Part shown: positions 54,330 through 63,241 of the stretch, in pieces
How positions within the stretch are numbered: position 1 is the stretch's first letter
Layout of the letters: the number at the start of each line of letters is the position of its first letter
Origin: Wolbachia endosymbiont (group A) of Pogonocherus hispidulus
Lineage (GTDB): Bacteria; Pseudomonadota; Alphaproteobacteria; Rickettsiales; Anaplasmataceae
Reading direction: 5' to 3'
Length of the DNA: 64,000 bases
Assembly (NCBI RefSeq): GCF_964028195.1
Contig: NZ_OZ034750.1
Span: 558,001-622,000 of the forward strand
Program-made: the position numbers and the translations under genes
The notes under the pieces: model-generated
What the model saw: only the letters and a program-made list of their open reading frames with translations
What the model was told of the DNA's origin: nothing
Databases searched by the model: none

Positions 54330-56624
54330 ATGAATATACAGAAATTAACGGAGTTTTCTGAATTGCATAAAAGCTTTATGCGGAACAGAAGGCCAAGTAA
54401 ATTGGAAAAGCAATTGTTCGAGATGGGTGAAGAATTTAAAGCGGAACACCCTGAAATCAGATTGAATGAACGCAGTAATGTGATTGATAGAAGAACTTTT
54501 GTTGCACACGGTACCAATGCCTGGACGCTTTTTTCAGCATTTGCTTTTACAAATGGCCAATTACTACCAAAAAATGAAGCGAAAGTAAGGGGAATACCTA
54601 TTGTTGCAGGTGAGTTAATACCAGAGAAACAGAGAGCCAAGCTTTGTGGATACTCCTACCCCAATACAGTGAGTCAAAATAGTGTATCAACTATCCACCT
54701 AAACAGTCGAGGATCGTATTTGCTTGATGCATTAAGTTATGCAGAAAATGCATCAAATTATCACAGTTGCAGTTATAATGATTTTCGTGAAAAATGGCTA
54801 AAAAAGTACTGTAAACAAGGTGTAGATACAAGTGTGATAAAGAAAGCTGATAAGCTTTTGGCAGATCAATCTATGAAAGATGCATATTGCAAATTATCTA
54901 GTATTCCGGTAGTAGCTTTGGGAGATGGAATTGGACAAATCTATATAGGTAGAGGCAAGTATGGAATAGAAAACGAATGCTTGTATGAGAGATTTAACAT
55001 CAGAGTTATCGTAGTAAGTCAAAAAGATAAAGAGTATATCAAAAATTTGATTGATCAAATCAACCCTAAAATAGCTAAAAGTGTAATGTATTTAACCCGA
55101 GAAGAAATTTGTGATTTTGAAGACAAAAGGAGTCCTGGTTCGAATAATTCTATGTTTAGAACAGTTGGGACTAAGTCCATTCCTTGCAGTTATAAAAACA
55201 GCTTCGTACATAACTTTTCAGAAGCATTTGAAGATAAACTAACTTTCAGTTTTTCTGATCAGTTTGATATAAAAAAAATAGAAAAGAAAGAACTACTAAA
55301 GCGAATAGTAGGAGGTAAACATGAAGAAAATAGTAGTACTCTATCTTATTATCACAATTCAAGCCAACCCTTAGAAGCAACAATTGATGATATAGATTAT
55401 AGTGTAGTATTTACTAAATCATCTCAATCAGGCGATCATGTACTTGATGAGCAGCTAATAGATTCAGTTAAAAGTGGAGATATAGAAAAGGTGAAGTCCT
55501 TGTTAGATAGGGGAGCAAATCCTAATGCTACAAGTTTCAATCGTGCTTTGTCTATAGAGCTCGGAGTATTGATTACAAAAGGCAATACTTTAGCTTTGGG
55601 GTATGCTATTTACTTTGGACATACAGAAATTGCTAGGTTGCTTATCGATAGAGGAGCATGTATTAATCGTTATAGTTGTTCTTCTGATAAAAAATCGCAC
55701 CTAGCTAATGCTGCTGAACATCTTTGCGCAGAGATAATTGAGCTACTTTTAAAGCAAGGAGCAGATGTTGATGTTCAGGATTCTCAAGGTAAGACGCCAA
55801 TAAGTTTAGGACTTAGAAGTAACATCTTCTGTTATGACAAGGTCTCCAAGATCGACGTTCTCTTTATTTTTTTAGTTCACGGCGCAACTTTAACTGAGGA
55901 TGATAGAAGAGAAATCAATAAAGATCCTAATTTGCAAGATTGTTTAACAGCGTTCAGAAAGATCAAATCATTGCCTCATTTTGGTAAGCTAATAGAATCA
56001 AATAAAAATGGAGATACAAGCGTCATTTTTCAATATATAGGTAATGAAAACAATGCACAGGAACTGATTGAAGAGTTCCAAAACATTAAAAAAGATTATG
56101 GTTTTCAGAAAGGACTATCATTTATACCAAAACGCTTGTTGGGTTTTTTAGAATGTGTAATCTCAAAACGTGATACAGGTGTTGCTAAAAATGGGTACGA
56201 TGATTTAGAGATAGGGGAAGAAGCGGCAAATACATTACTAGGTAAGTTGAAAGAGGTTGTTAAAAAAGATAATTCACAATCAAAAACAAATTCTGTACGG
56301 CTTTTTTCTACAAGTGAGCAAGCGCAGGATGCTAAGGGTGAAAATGTAATACGGCTTCCGAAAAAGGCAAAAACTAAACCCAGTAAAGCAATAAAAACTG
56401 CTGTTATTTGTGGTGTTATAGCTGCATTGACAGTCGGTGTTGGGTTTGGTATTGCCAATGTCGGGTTATCAACGTTAGTTATAGCTGGCATAGCTGCTGC
56501 ACTGGTAGTTGGAATTGTTGCTTTTGGTATTACGTATGCGGTATCAAGACCTAGTGACAAGCTAAATGAAACCTACTCAAAGGCGGCATTTGCCCAACCA
56601 ACTAGATCACCTTTCTTCTCTTGA
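54330..56624 (+). CDS. Effector-like protein: possible PARP-type ADP-ribosyltransferase region, ANK repeats, C-terminal membrane helices
   Basis: The 764-aa protein may start at ATG 54330 or the adjacent GTG 54327. Residues 58-62 read VAHGT, followed by an aromatic/hydrophobic stretch, and STIHLNSRGSYLLDALSYAENASNY (in two parts: STIHLNSRGSYLL, then DALSYAENASNY) lies about 70 residues on. This resembles the H-G-T and small-residue/Tyr motifs of PARP-like transferases, but is only a pattern match. Ankyrin repeats occupy about 370-500. Two hydrophobic helices lie near 687-739. It could be a membrane-anchored host-directed protein. Confidence 0.75.
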   Translation: MNIQKLTEFSELHKSFMRNRRPSKLEKQLFEMGEEFKAEHPEIRLNERSNVIDRRTFVAHGTNAWTLFSAFAFTNGQLLPKNEAKVRGIPIVAGELIPEKQRAKLCGYSYPNTVSQNSVSTIHLNSRGSYLLDALSYAENASNYHSCSYNDFREKWLKKYCKQGVDTSVIKKADKLLADQSMKDAYCKLSSIPVVALGDGIGQIYIGRGKYGIENECLYERFNIRVIVVSQKDKEYIKNLIDQINPKIAKSVMYLTREEICDFEDKRSPGSNNSMFRTVGTKSIPCSYKNSFVHNFSEAFEDKLTFSFSDQFDIKKIEKKELLKRIVGGKHEENSSTLSYYHNSSQPLEATIDDIDYSVVFTKSSQSGDHVLDEQLIDSVKSGDIEKVKSLLDRGANPNATSFNRALSIELGVLITKGNTLALGYAIYFGHTEIARLLIDRGACINRYSCSSDKKSHLANAAEHLCAEIIELLLKQGADVDVQDSQGKTPISLGLRSNIFCYDKVSKIDVLFIFLVHGATLTEDDRREINKDPNLQDCLTAFRKIKSLPHFGKLIESNKNGDTSVIFQYIGNENNAQELIEEFQNIKKDYGFQKGLSFIPKRLLGFLECVISKRDTGVAKNGYDDLEIGEEAANTLLGKLKEVVKKDNSQSKTNSVRLFSTSEQAQDAKGENVIRLPKKAKTKPSKAIKTAVICGVIAALTVGVGFGIANVGLSTLVIAGIAAALVVGIVAFGITYAVSRPSDKLNETYSKAAFAQPTRSPFFS

Positions 56625-56807
56625 TAATAGATGGATTAGGGTTATAGGTAAATTAAAGCTTTTAAAAAAGTAATACAGTGAATATAATAAAATAAATGTA
56701 TAAGTTGCACGTGAGAGTTTATGACTATTGACCATTACGGAGTATTAGCAATGAGTAAGGATGTTAATAAGGAAGCTATTTTCTATGGAGCAGTGGGAGC
56801 AACTTTC

Positions 56808-56955
56808 TGTTTATTCTGCTGAAGTGGCTCCATGCAGGTTTGCTGTAAAAACTTCAGCAGCTTTTGCACTCCTTTAAAGCATAATCCATCATATTCTTAT
56901 AATAGTGATATTAAATATAGATGGTGGTTCTCAATTTTGTTGATCTATAGTAAAA
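56808..56955. repeat. Dispersed intergenic repeat R2 with hairpin, copy b
   Basis: Matches 22149-22290, including CTGCTGAAGT ... ACTTCAGCAG and TTGATCTATAGTAAAA, at about the same distance ahead of an effector-like gene. Confidence 0.7.
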
Positions 56956-57065
56956 TCAGTTCAAACTCGCAGTTGTAAGAAATTTTTTCACCTACAGCTA
57001 ATCGACGAAAGATTTCTCTAGAAAGGATAAATGAAGTATAAAATGGCTTTAAAAAAGGTAGAAAA

Positions 57066-57252
57066 ATGTCAAAGTCATATAGTGAAGATTTGAGAGAACG
57101 TGCTTTGAAAGTAGTAGACAAAAAATGACTATGAGCAAGATGTTCAAAATTGATAGAAAAACAATATATTGATGAAGGAAAAGAAACAAGAAACATAAAA
57201 CCATCTTCAGGCTATCAAAAGGCACATAGTCTTAAAATCAAAGATTTATTCT
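57066..57252 (+). pseudogene. IS630-family transposase N-terminal relic
   Basis: Translation begins MSKSYSEDLRERALKVVDKK, then stops and frameshifts, with later pieces IDRKTI-like and NIKPSSGYQKAHSLKIKDLF. These match the helix-turn-helix start of IS630-type transposases common in Wolbachia. Confidence 0.7.
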
Positions 57253-57331
57253 GAAACCATACTCAATTTTACTTGATGTAATCGTTATTTAGTGATATAC
57301 TAATTAAATAGGTTTGAGGTGAATAAACATC

Positions 57332-58685
57332 ATGTTAGGAAACACAATTATTGATGGCGGTGGTCAACAAGCTAATTTTGATTTATCAAGGAATAGTCTA
57401 GCCTTTATTTCTTGCTCTAGCCAAGATGATAAATCGCTAGGACAAGTAGTACAGTCTATTATTGGCAAAGTTGACTCTAATAAAATCGCAGAAATTAGCG
57501 AGTTCTTCTCAGGAAGAGATGGCAAAGAAGGTTGGTATGATAATATAGGAATACGCTTCTCATTATTTGATTTATGTTCTGAGAATGATGATAGCGGTAA
57601 CAGCAGAAATAAGCCTATAGTTAAGGTTCAAGATGAAGGTTCAGCATTTTCTAATGAATTAAAAGAAATGTTTGAATTAATAAGTAAAAAAAATAGAGAT
57701 GTACTCTACATTAGAAGGCGTCCTGTAGAACAAGGGCAACATGAAAATCACTGGGTTGTTTTCTACTTTTTTGTAGATCAGAATAAAAAAAATATATTAT
57801 TTGTAGATGCTCAGAATCCAGCTATAGGTGAGAAAAATAGCTTTAGAGATTGTATTAATGACTTCTTAACCCAACAAGATTGTAATCTATATGTTTCAAA
57901 CACTCAATTTCAAAAGGATGACTACTCGTGCGGTCTTATAGCATCTGAAATAGCAAGAATGCTCTGGAATGATCATGAAGGAGTAAAAAAAGTTTTATCT
58001 CAATATACACCAATAAATAGAGAAAAAGTTGAACTTGCCTCTCTAATGGGTAATAAGTTTGAACAGTTAACTAATCTTTGTTCAACAAAGGGATCTATTA
58101 ATTACGGTAAGATAAATAAAGAGTTTAATGCTGCTAGCATCAGAACAGCACACTTTGCAACGGCATTGTATATTGGTCTAGAAGGATTGTTTGACGGATT
58201 GTTCGACATAAGTATCCAAGATATAAAGGACTCGATTGAAAAAATTAGGTCATGTTTTATTAATAATCTCGATAATGTTGCTTCGTTTAATGAGCAAATA
58301 AAAAAAATATCTCAAAGAGAACGTAAAATGCCGAAAACTCAAAAACTTAAAAGTCCTCAAGAAACTACTACGGGTAGCTCTGATGTAAAAGCAAATGATA
58401 CTATTCCCTGTCCTGTCCAGCAGAAAATAAGTAATGATATTCACACAGCTGAAAGCTCAGAGTATGAAAGTAATGATAATTTGGAGCAAAATACTTCATC
58501 TCTAGAACAGTTAAAAAATGCTCTTCAAAATCAAGATCTTGAAGATATATCATTTCTAAATGAAGAATTAAGAAACGCAAAGCTGCAGATATTTTACAAA
58601 GACATGAGTCTTACTATTTCTGATCGATTACTCCAATTTCATTCTGATCAATTACTCCAATGTAAGGCTCAGCTTGCTACTTCAG
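57332..58685 (+). pseudogene. Ulp1-type cysteine protease (deubiquitylase/deSUMOylase-like), 3' end cut by IS110
   Basis: The open frame reads to 58852, but the last ~52 codons are IS110 sequence, so the native part is about 451 aa. The Ulp1/C48 core has His140 (ENHWVVFYFF), Asp159 (LFVDAQN), Gln194 and Cys200 (QKDDYSCGL), all intact. A helical, coiled-coil-like tail follows (LEQLKNALQNQDLEDISF). It may still make a functional protease with a foreign tail. Spacing Gln-6-Cys is the same as in the CifB protease. Confidence 0.82.
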
Positions 58686-58846
58686 ATCAACTATGTTTTT
58701 TAAAATTTTTTGAATTTAGTTTCATTACAACTTTTGTTTGTAATTTTGTTTTTTATTCGAGTAAAAAGTGCATTTTTGACAATAAAAACCCTAACTTAAT
58801 CATAGAAAAATTTTGTATCAAACAACAGTTACTGCTTAGATCTTAT

Positions 58847-58913
58847 GGTTAACGAATATGTGTATAAATACTTTAAATGTGTGTAGACGTATTTATCCAC
58901 ATATTCGTTAACC
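58847..58913. repeat. 67-bp inverted repeat (hairpin) inside IS110 copy 2
   Basis: Reverse-orientation counterpart of 29672-29738, with the same 25-bp arms bounded by GGTTAACG and CGTTAACC. Confidence 0.75.
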
Positions 58914-58933
58914 TATTTTCTATGCAGATTTTT

Positions 58934-59878
58934 TTAATTCACATTGACTGCTTCTTTAAGCCTCGCATTGGCAATTACTATGATTTTACGCATTAGAGCT
59001 GTCATAGCCACCATCTTCTTTTTACCTTTACCAACAAGCCTTGAATAGAAGGCACCAAGCGCAGACTTAGACCTTGAAGCAGACATCGCAGCTGTAAAAA
59101 GCTTTTCACGAACGTTGCTTCTGCCACCACTTATTCTGCGATAACCAATAGTTTTACCACTTTCTTTCGGATGAGGTGCAACTCCAGCAAGACTTGCAAT
59201 TTCTCCCCTACTTACATAACCAAGTTCTGGCATTAGACACAGAAAATCTTGAGATAATTTTGCACCTATTCCTGGAACTGTTTTAAGGATTTTTTGGCGC
59301 TTTTGTAACTCTGGATTCTCATCAATAATTTTTTGTATGGTATTGTTGAGCTCATCTATCTGGCTATTAAAGAATTCAATAGTTTTCTGACAGCTTTCTT
59401 TTATATGGTCGTTTTCAGGTGCTGCAAGCCTAGATTTCTCTTGAGCTCTCATTTTTGTAATGTCATCACGACGTTGACAAAGTGCAACTAAGGTTGTTTG
59501 TTCTTTTGACATAGGTGCAAATAGAGATAGAGTACTATAGCGTTCAAACCCATACTGAGCAAGGGCTCTTGCATCTGATTGATCAGACTTTGCTAAAGTT
59601 CCATGAGATAGAACAAAGCTTTTTACTTTGCGAGTATTAGCTCGATGTACAGCAATATCTTTATCAACAAGAAAATGTGCTAAGCCAAGCTCATATTTTC
59701 CAGTGTTTTCCAGAGTTACTAAAGAATTAGGTAAGATATTTGAAAAATCTTGAAACAATTGTTGCCAGCCAGCAGTATCATTGTCGAATTCGACAGCGTT
59801 CTTCTGTTTGTGAACTGCAACAACATTTTTAAATTTTCCGATATCAATGCCAATAAAATTTTGATAAGATGTAATCAT
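58934..59878 (-). CDS. IS110-family transposase
   Basis: 314 aa, apparently identical in protein sequence to the copy at 28707, with the same DEDD and C-terminal serine-region motifs. Lack of divergence implies recent transposition or ongoing gene conversion between the two inverted copies. Confidence 0.95.
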   Translation of the reverse strand: MITSYQNFIGIDIGKFKNVVAVHKQKNAVEFDNDTAGWQQLFQDFSNILPNSLVTLENTGKYELGLAHFLVDKDIAVHRANTRKVKSFVLSHGTLAKSDQSDARALAQYGFERYSTLSLFAPMSKEQTTLVALCQRRDDITKMRAQEKSRLAAPENDHIKESCQKTIEFFNSQIDELNNTIQKIIDENPELQKRQKILKTVPGIGAKLSQDFLCLMPELGYVSRGEIASLAGVAPHPKESGKTIGYRRISGGRSNVREKLFTAAMSASRSKSALGAFYSRLVGKGKKKMVAMTALMRKIIVIANARLKEAVNVN

Positions 59879-60094
59879 AATAACCTCGATTAGTTTTAAT
59901 TAATTTAAGATTGTAAACGGGTGCATACATATGTCCCATGCAACTATTCAAACGTATCGAGAGATGGGCTAGTGTACCTTGATCCGAACGGTTATAATAC
60001 CAACAGTTGGTCGGTCGCACACGCCCGTGATAACTCTATTCCTATAGTGAGTAGGGTTATCTTCCCTCTTATCTCCTTTATATCATATTTTTAA
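59879..60094 (-). ncRNA. Candidate IS110 bridge RNA, copy 2
   Basis: Reverse-orientation equivalent of the leader at 28491-28706, including the CCAACAGTTGG complement of the internal guide-like motif. Same reasoning and uncertainty. Confidence 0.35.
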
Positions 60095-60104
60095 CTTACA
60101 ACAG

Positions 60105-60474
60105 TTGGAACTTAGAAGAAATAAATGCGTGCTTTCCGGTTGGTAGCATAGAAGAAGAAGGAAATAAATTTGTATTGGGAAACGATAAACTTTCATGGCA
60201 ACGTTGGAATTTAAAACACAAACCAATTTTAGAAAGGTTTAGCGTTACTCACAACTATAAAGTAGAAAATTATACAGATCAGAAGGTCAGAAAATATGTT
60301 TTAGCAGAACACAACGTTTACTATAAAAATGATTTGGATTCAGAGCAAAAAGACTCAATACACGAATTAGAAAAGCACATTTTAGTATTTTACCCGGGAG
60401 TACTGAAGTGGCATGAACATCGACATTTGCACAGAAGTTGGAAAGATAGTCGAATAATATCTCTAATAAGTTAA
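60105..60474 (+). pseudogene. Unknown conserved gene X, 5' end cut by IS110 (copy 2)
   Basis: Homologue of 28111-28480. The frame is open from the IS junction (WNLEEINACFPV ... GNKFVLGNDKL) to the stop at 60474. Differences from copy 1 are mixed silent and replacement changes, so the two copies have diverged while the adjoining IS110s have not. Family unknown. Confidence 0.65.
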
Positions 60475-60642
60475 GTACTTATATTTAGATACTCATATAT
60501 TATATTAATAATAGGTAAAAGTGTATGAAATAAAAAGAAAAAGACTTGCTTTCTCATGCTAAAAAGGACATGACTTGAATAGCAGCAGGTAAATATAAGA
60601 AATTTGTCTGGTGCTAGAAAAGCTAATTTTGTGAGGTATGAA

Positions 60643-61362
60643 ATGAGTTTTAGCAAGAGTAAGTTTTTTAAAGAAGTATCAAGTAACGGATTTAAAGACA
60701 TTAATAAAAGAAATGAAGAAGGAGAGACGATCTTGCATCAAGCAGTAGAAATCTCTGATTACAAAACAGTGAGATTATTAATAAAAAAAGGAGCAGAGGT
60801 AAATGCAAGAGATAAAAATGGTTATACACCTCTACACTGTGCAGTATTCGCAAAGAGTTTAGAAAATGTAAAAGTGCTGATCAGGGGAGGAGGAGAAATA
60901 AATGCCACTAAATATATCAACGGATGTACGCCACTGCACTCTGCATGTAGGCTAGGAGCAGGAATTGCAATAATAAAAGAGCTAGTAAAAGCAGGAGCTG
61001 GAGTTAATCAACTGGATAAATATGGTGCAACACCAATGTATTATATATGGGAGAGTGAAAGGTATGGCCTATGGGATAATGGAGAGAATGAAAAGGCGAG
61101 GAAATTTCTGGGAAAGCAAGGTGGAATAACAAAAAGTAGAAAACTGACGTGCTATGGAATAGAGGGTCTAGTGGGAGAAATAGCAGATATGTTGGATAGG
61201 AGCTATTTACCTGAGTTAAAAATAATAGAGATAGGAGAAATAAGGAAGAGAGACAAATCACTAATAAAGGAAGAATGTAAAAATTTAGCAAGCAAGATAA
61301 TCAGCCAAGTGAATGAAATGATTGATGAAGTGGTGGAGGCAGACTTAAGCAAGATGTGGTGA
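60643..61362 (+). CDS. Ankyrin repeat protein (inverted recombinase module)
   Basis: Start ATG 60643 follows GAGGTATGAA. About 239 aa with three to four ankyrin repeats and the same helical tail (TCYGIEGLVGEIADML) as the 27241 gene. The two are closely similar, with a two-residue insertion (GFKD vs ND region) near the N-terminus. Function unknown. Confidence 0.85.
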   Translation: MSFSKSKFFKEVSSNGFKDINKRNEEGETILHQAVEISDYKTVRLLIKKGAEVNARDKNGYTPLHCAVFAKSLENVKVLIRGGGEINATKYINGCTPLHSACRLGAGIAIIKELVKAGAGVNQLDKYGATPMYYIWESERYGLWDNGENEKARKFLGKQGGITKSRKLTCYGIEGLVGEIADMLDRSYLPELKIIEIGEIRKRDKSLIKEECKNLASKIISQVNEMIDEVVEADLSKMW

Positions 61363-61430
61363 GAAGGGAGCTCAAAAAGATGAGCAAAGAGTTTGGTTGC
61401 GAAAATTTCAAAGGGAAAGTGAGGTATGTT

Positions 61431-62003
61431 ATGTCAAGGAAAGAAGCAAGGAATGTTTTTGATAGGTTATTGAAAGCATTATCAGAAAACAGGTTTCAAC
61501 AAATAAATGAAAAAGACGCAGCAGGTTGCACAATATTGCACCGAGCAGCACAGGTGTCAGAGCCAGAAGTAATAAAGTTATTAATAGAAAAAGGTGCAGG
61601 TACAAACGATAGAAACAATAGAGGCGAGACACCGTTGCACCTAGCAGCGTTTTTAGGAAGAAGAAAAAATGTGAAAGTGCTGATAGAAGGAGGAGCTACA
61701 GTAAATGCAAAATCAAACAATAAAGCAGTACCACTACACTTAGCCTGTTTAGCAAGAAGAATAGGAACAATAGAAGAGCTGATAAATGCAGGAGGAGATC
61801 TTGATACAGTAGATAAATTTGGATGTAGCCCACTACACTATGCTAAAGTTTATAAAAGGGTAGCAAGTTTTCTAGAAAAGAAAGGTGTAAATATGAAAGA
61901 AATACCAGAAATGTACGATAGGGCAAAAGAGGCAATAGAGGAGATAATAGAGAAACGAAACGTGAATGAATTACAACTAAAGGAGGCGGATTTAATAGAT
62001 TAA
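61431..62003 (+). CDS. Ankyrin repeat protein unique to the right module
   Basis: I choose ATG 61431 (190 aa) because it follows GTGAGGTATGTT, the same ribosome-site pattern as the preceding ANK gene; an open frame extends to 61356. Four ankyrin repeats (GCTILHRAA, GETPLHLAA, AVPLHLACL, GCSPLHYA) are followed by a helical tail. No counterpart exists in the left module, so it was gained here or lost there. Confidence 0.82.
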   Translation: MSRKEARNVFDRLLKALSENRFQQINEKDAAGCTILHRAAQVSEPEVIKLLIEKGAGTNDRNNRGETPLHLAAFLGRRKNVKVLIEGGATVNAKSNNKAVPLHLACLARRIGTIEELINAGGDLDTVDKFGCSPLHYAKVYKRVASFLEKKGVNMKEIPEMYDRAKEAIEEIIEKRNVNELQLKEADLID

Positions 62004-62188
62004 GCATATAGATTTATATCTTAATATAATATGTGGAAAAAATGTGTATATTTTGTAAAAAAAAACTTGCTTTTTATGCCAAAACAGCCCTAAGTGAAAA
62101 AGTAGCTGGTAAACAAACAAGAATTACCAAGCGCTAAAGTGAGCCAAATTGGAGCCACTTTATATTGCATTAATAGCTGAGGAACGTT

Positions 62189-62770
62189 ATGGTAAAATTT
62201 AGTAAGAAAGAAAGAGAAGAATTTAATAATTCATGGAAAGAAGTATTAGATAACTCAATAGAAGATATTAATAAAAAAGACACAAAAGGAAGGACGATAT
62301 TGCATTACGCGGTGGGAATGCCAGATCCAAAAAAAGTTAGGTTATTAATCAAAAAGGGAGCAGATGTAGATGCAGCAGATGCCGGGAAATATAGACCACT
62401 GCACTTAGCAGTAATGGGACAACGTCTAGAAAATACAAAGGAGCTGATAAAGGCAGGAGCCGATGTAAACGCAGTGGAACGAAGTAGCAAATTTGCCGCG
62501 TTACATCTGGCATGCATGGTAGCAGAGATAAAAATAGTAGAAGAGCTAGTAAAGGCGGGAGCGAATGTAGAGCAAAAGGATAAATTTGGCAAAACCCCAA
62601 TGTATTATGGAAGAAATAATAAAGAGATAAAAGAAGTGTTAGAGAACGTAAAAATGGCAAATAAACAGAGGGAATTTATAGAAAGAATAAGGGTTATATC
62701 GGAAAGTACAGCAGCAGGTGTGATAGTGGCAAAAGAAGAGGTAGAAACTATGGATGAAAAAGTGCTATGA
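62189..62770 (+). CDS. Ankyrin repeat protein (inverted recombinase module)
   Basis: 193 aa with four ankyrin repeats (GRTILHYAV, KYRPLHLAV, KFAALHLACM, GKTPMYYG). It is related to the 160-aa protein at 26733 but longer at the C-terminus. It overlaps the DUF2924 gene by 4 bp (ATGA), indicating coupled translation. Confidence 0.85.
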   Translation: MVKFSKKEREEFNNSWKEVLDNSIEDINKKDTKGRTILHYAVGMPDPKKVRLLIKKGADVDAADAGKYRPLHLAVMGQRLENTKELIKAGADVNAVERSSKFAALHLACMVAEIKIVEELVKAGANVEQKDKFGKTPMYYGRNNKEIKEVLENVKMANKQREFIERIRVISESTAAGVIVAKEEVETMDEKVL

Positions 62771-63231
62771 GCCGTAACTTTTTTTTAAATTCAGAAGCTA
62801 GGATGGAAGAAATAGAAAAGAAAGTAATGAATTTAGAGAAAAAAGCGTTGGAAGAGCTGAGAAAAATATGGAAGAAGGTATATGGGAAAGAAGCGCCTAG
62901 ATACTCAAAGAAATATCTGATACCAAGATTAGCTTATAGAATGCAAGAAAAAGCGTATGGAGAAATGTCAAGAAAAGTAGCAAAAAGACTAGAGTATCTG
63001 GCAGATCGGCTAGAAAAGGGAAAAAGAATAAGTAGTGACAAACTGCCAGTAGCAGGAACAGAGTTGATATTAGAGAGAGGGGAAGAGACGCATACAGTAA
63101 TGGTAACAGATAAGGTTTTAATCTACAGAGAAGAATTTTTTACGTCATTGTCAGCAGTGGCAGGAAAAATAATGGGAATGAGCTACAACGGACCTTTATT
63201 ATTTGGGATGCGTGATAAAAATGAAAATTGA
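62767..63231 (+). CDS. DUF2924 protein, WO recombinase partner
   Basis: 154 aa, matching the 26297 protein closely (RYSKKYLIPRLAYRMQE, AGTELILERGEETH, SLSAVAGKIMGMSYNGPLLFG) with an 11-residue N-terminal extension from the overlapping start; an internal start at 62803 (MEEIEKKV) would equal the left copy. It lies 10 bp before the recombinase. Confidence 0.85.
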   Translation: MSRNFFLNSEARMEEIEKKVMNLEKKALEELRKIWKKVYGKEAPRYSKKYLIPRLAYRMQEKAYGEMSRKVAKRLEYLADRLEKGKRISSDKLPVAGTELILERGEETHTVMVTDKVLIYREEFFTSLSAVAGKIMGMSYNGPLLFGMRDKNEN

Positions 63232-63241
63232 AGAGAGTAAA

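Larger units (their letters stand above)
56625..57331. other. Intergenic region with repeat R2 and an IS630 relic
   Basis: No intact gene. It holds R2 copy b (56808-56955) and the transposase fragment at 57066-57252, described separately. Confidence 0.6.
58686..60104 (-). mobile_element. IS110-family element, copy 2 (inverted to copy 1)
   Basis: It has the same 1,419 bp length as copy 1 and runs in the opposite direction. The transposase, leader and 67-bp hairpin all correspond. The 5' side abuts gene X at the same base as copy 1, while the other side abuts the Ulp1 gene. Confidence 0.85.
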
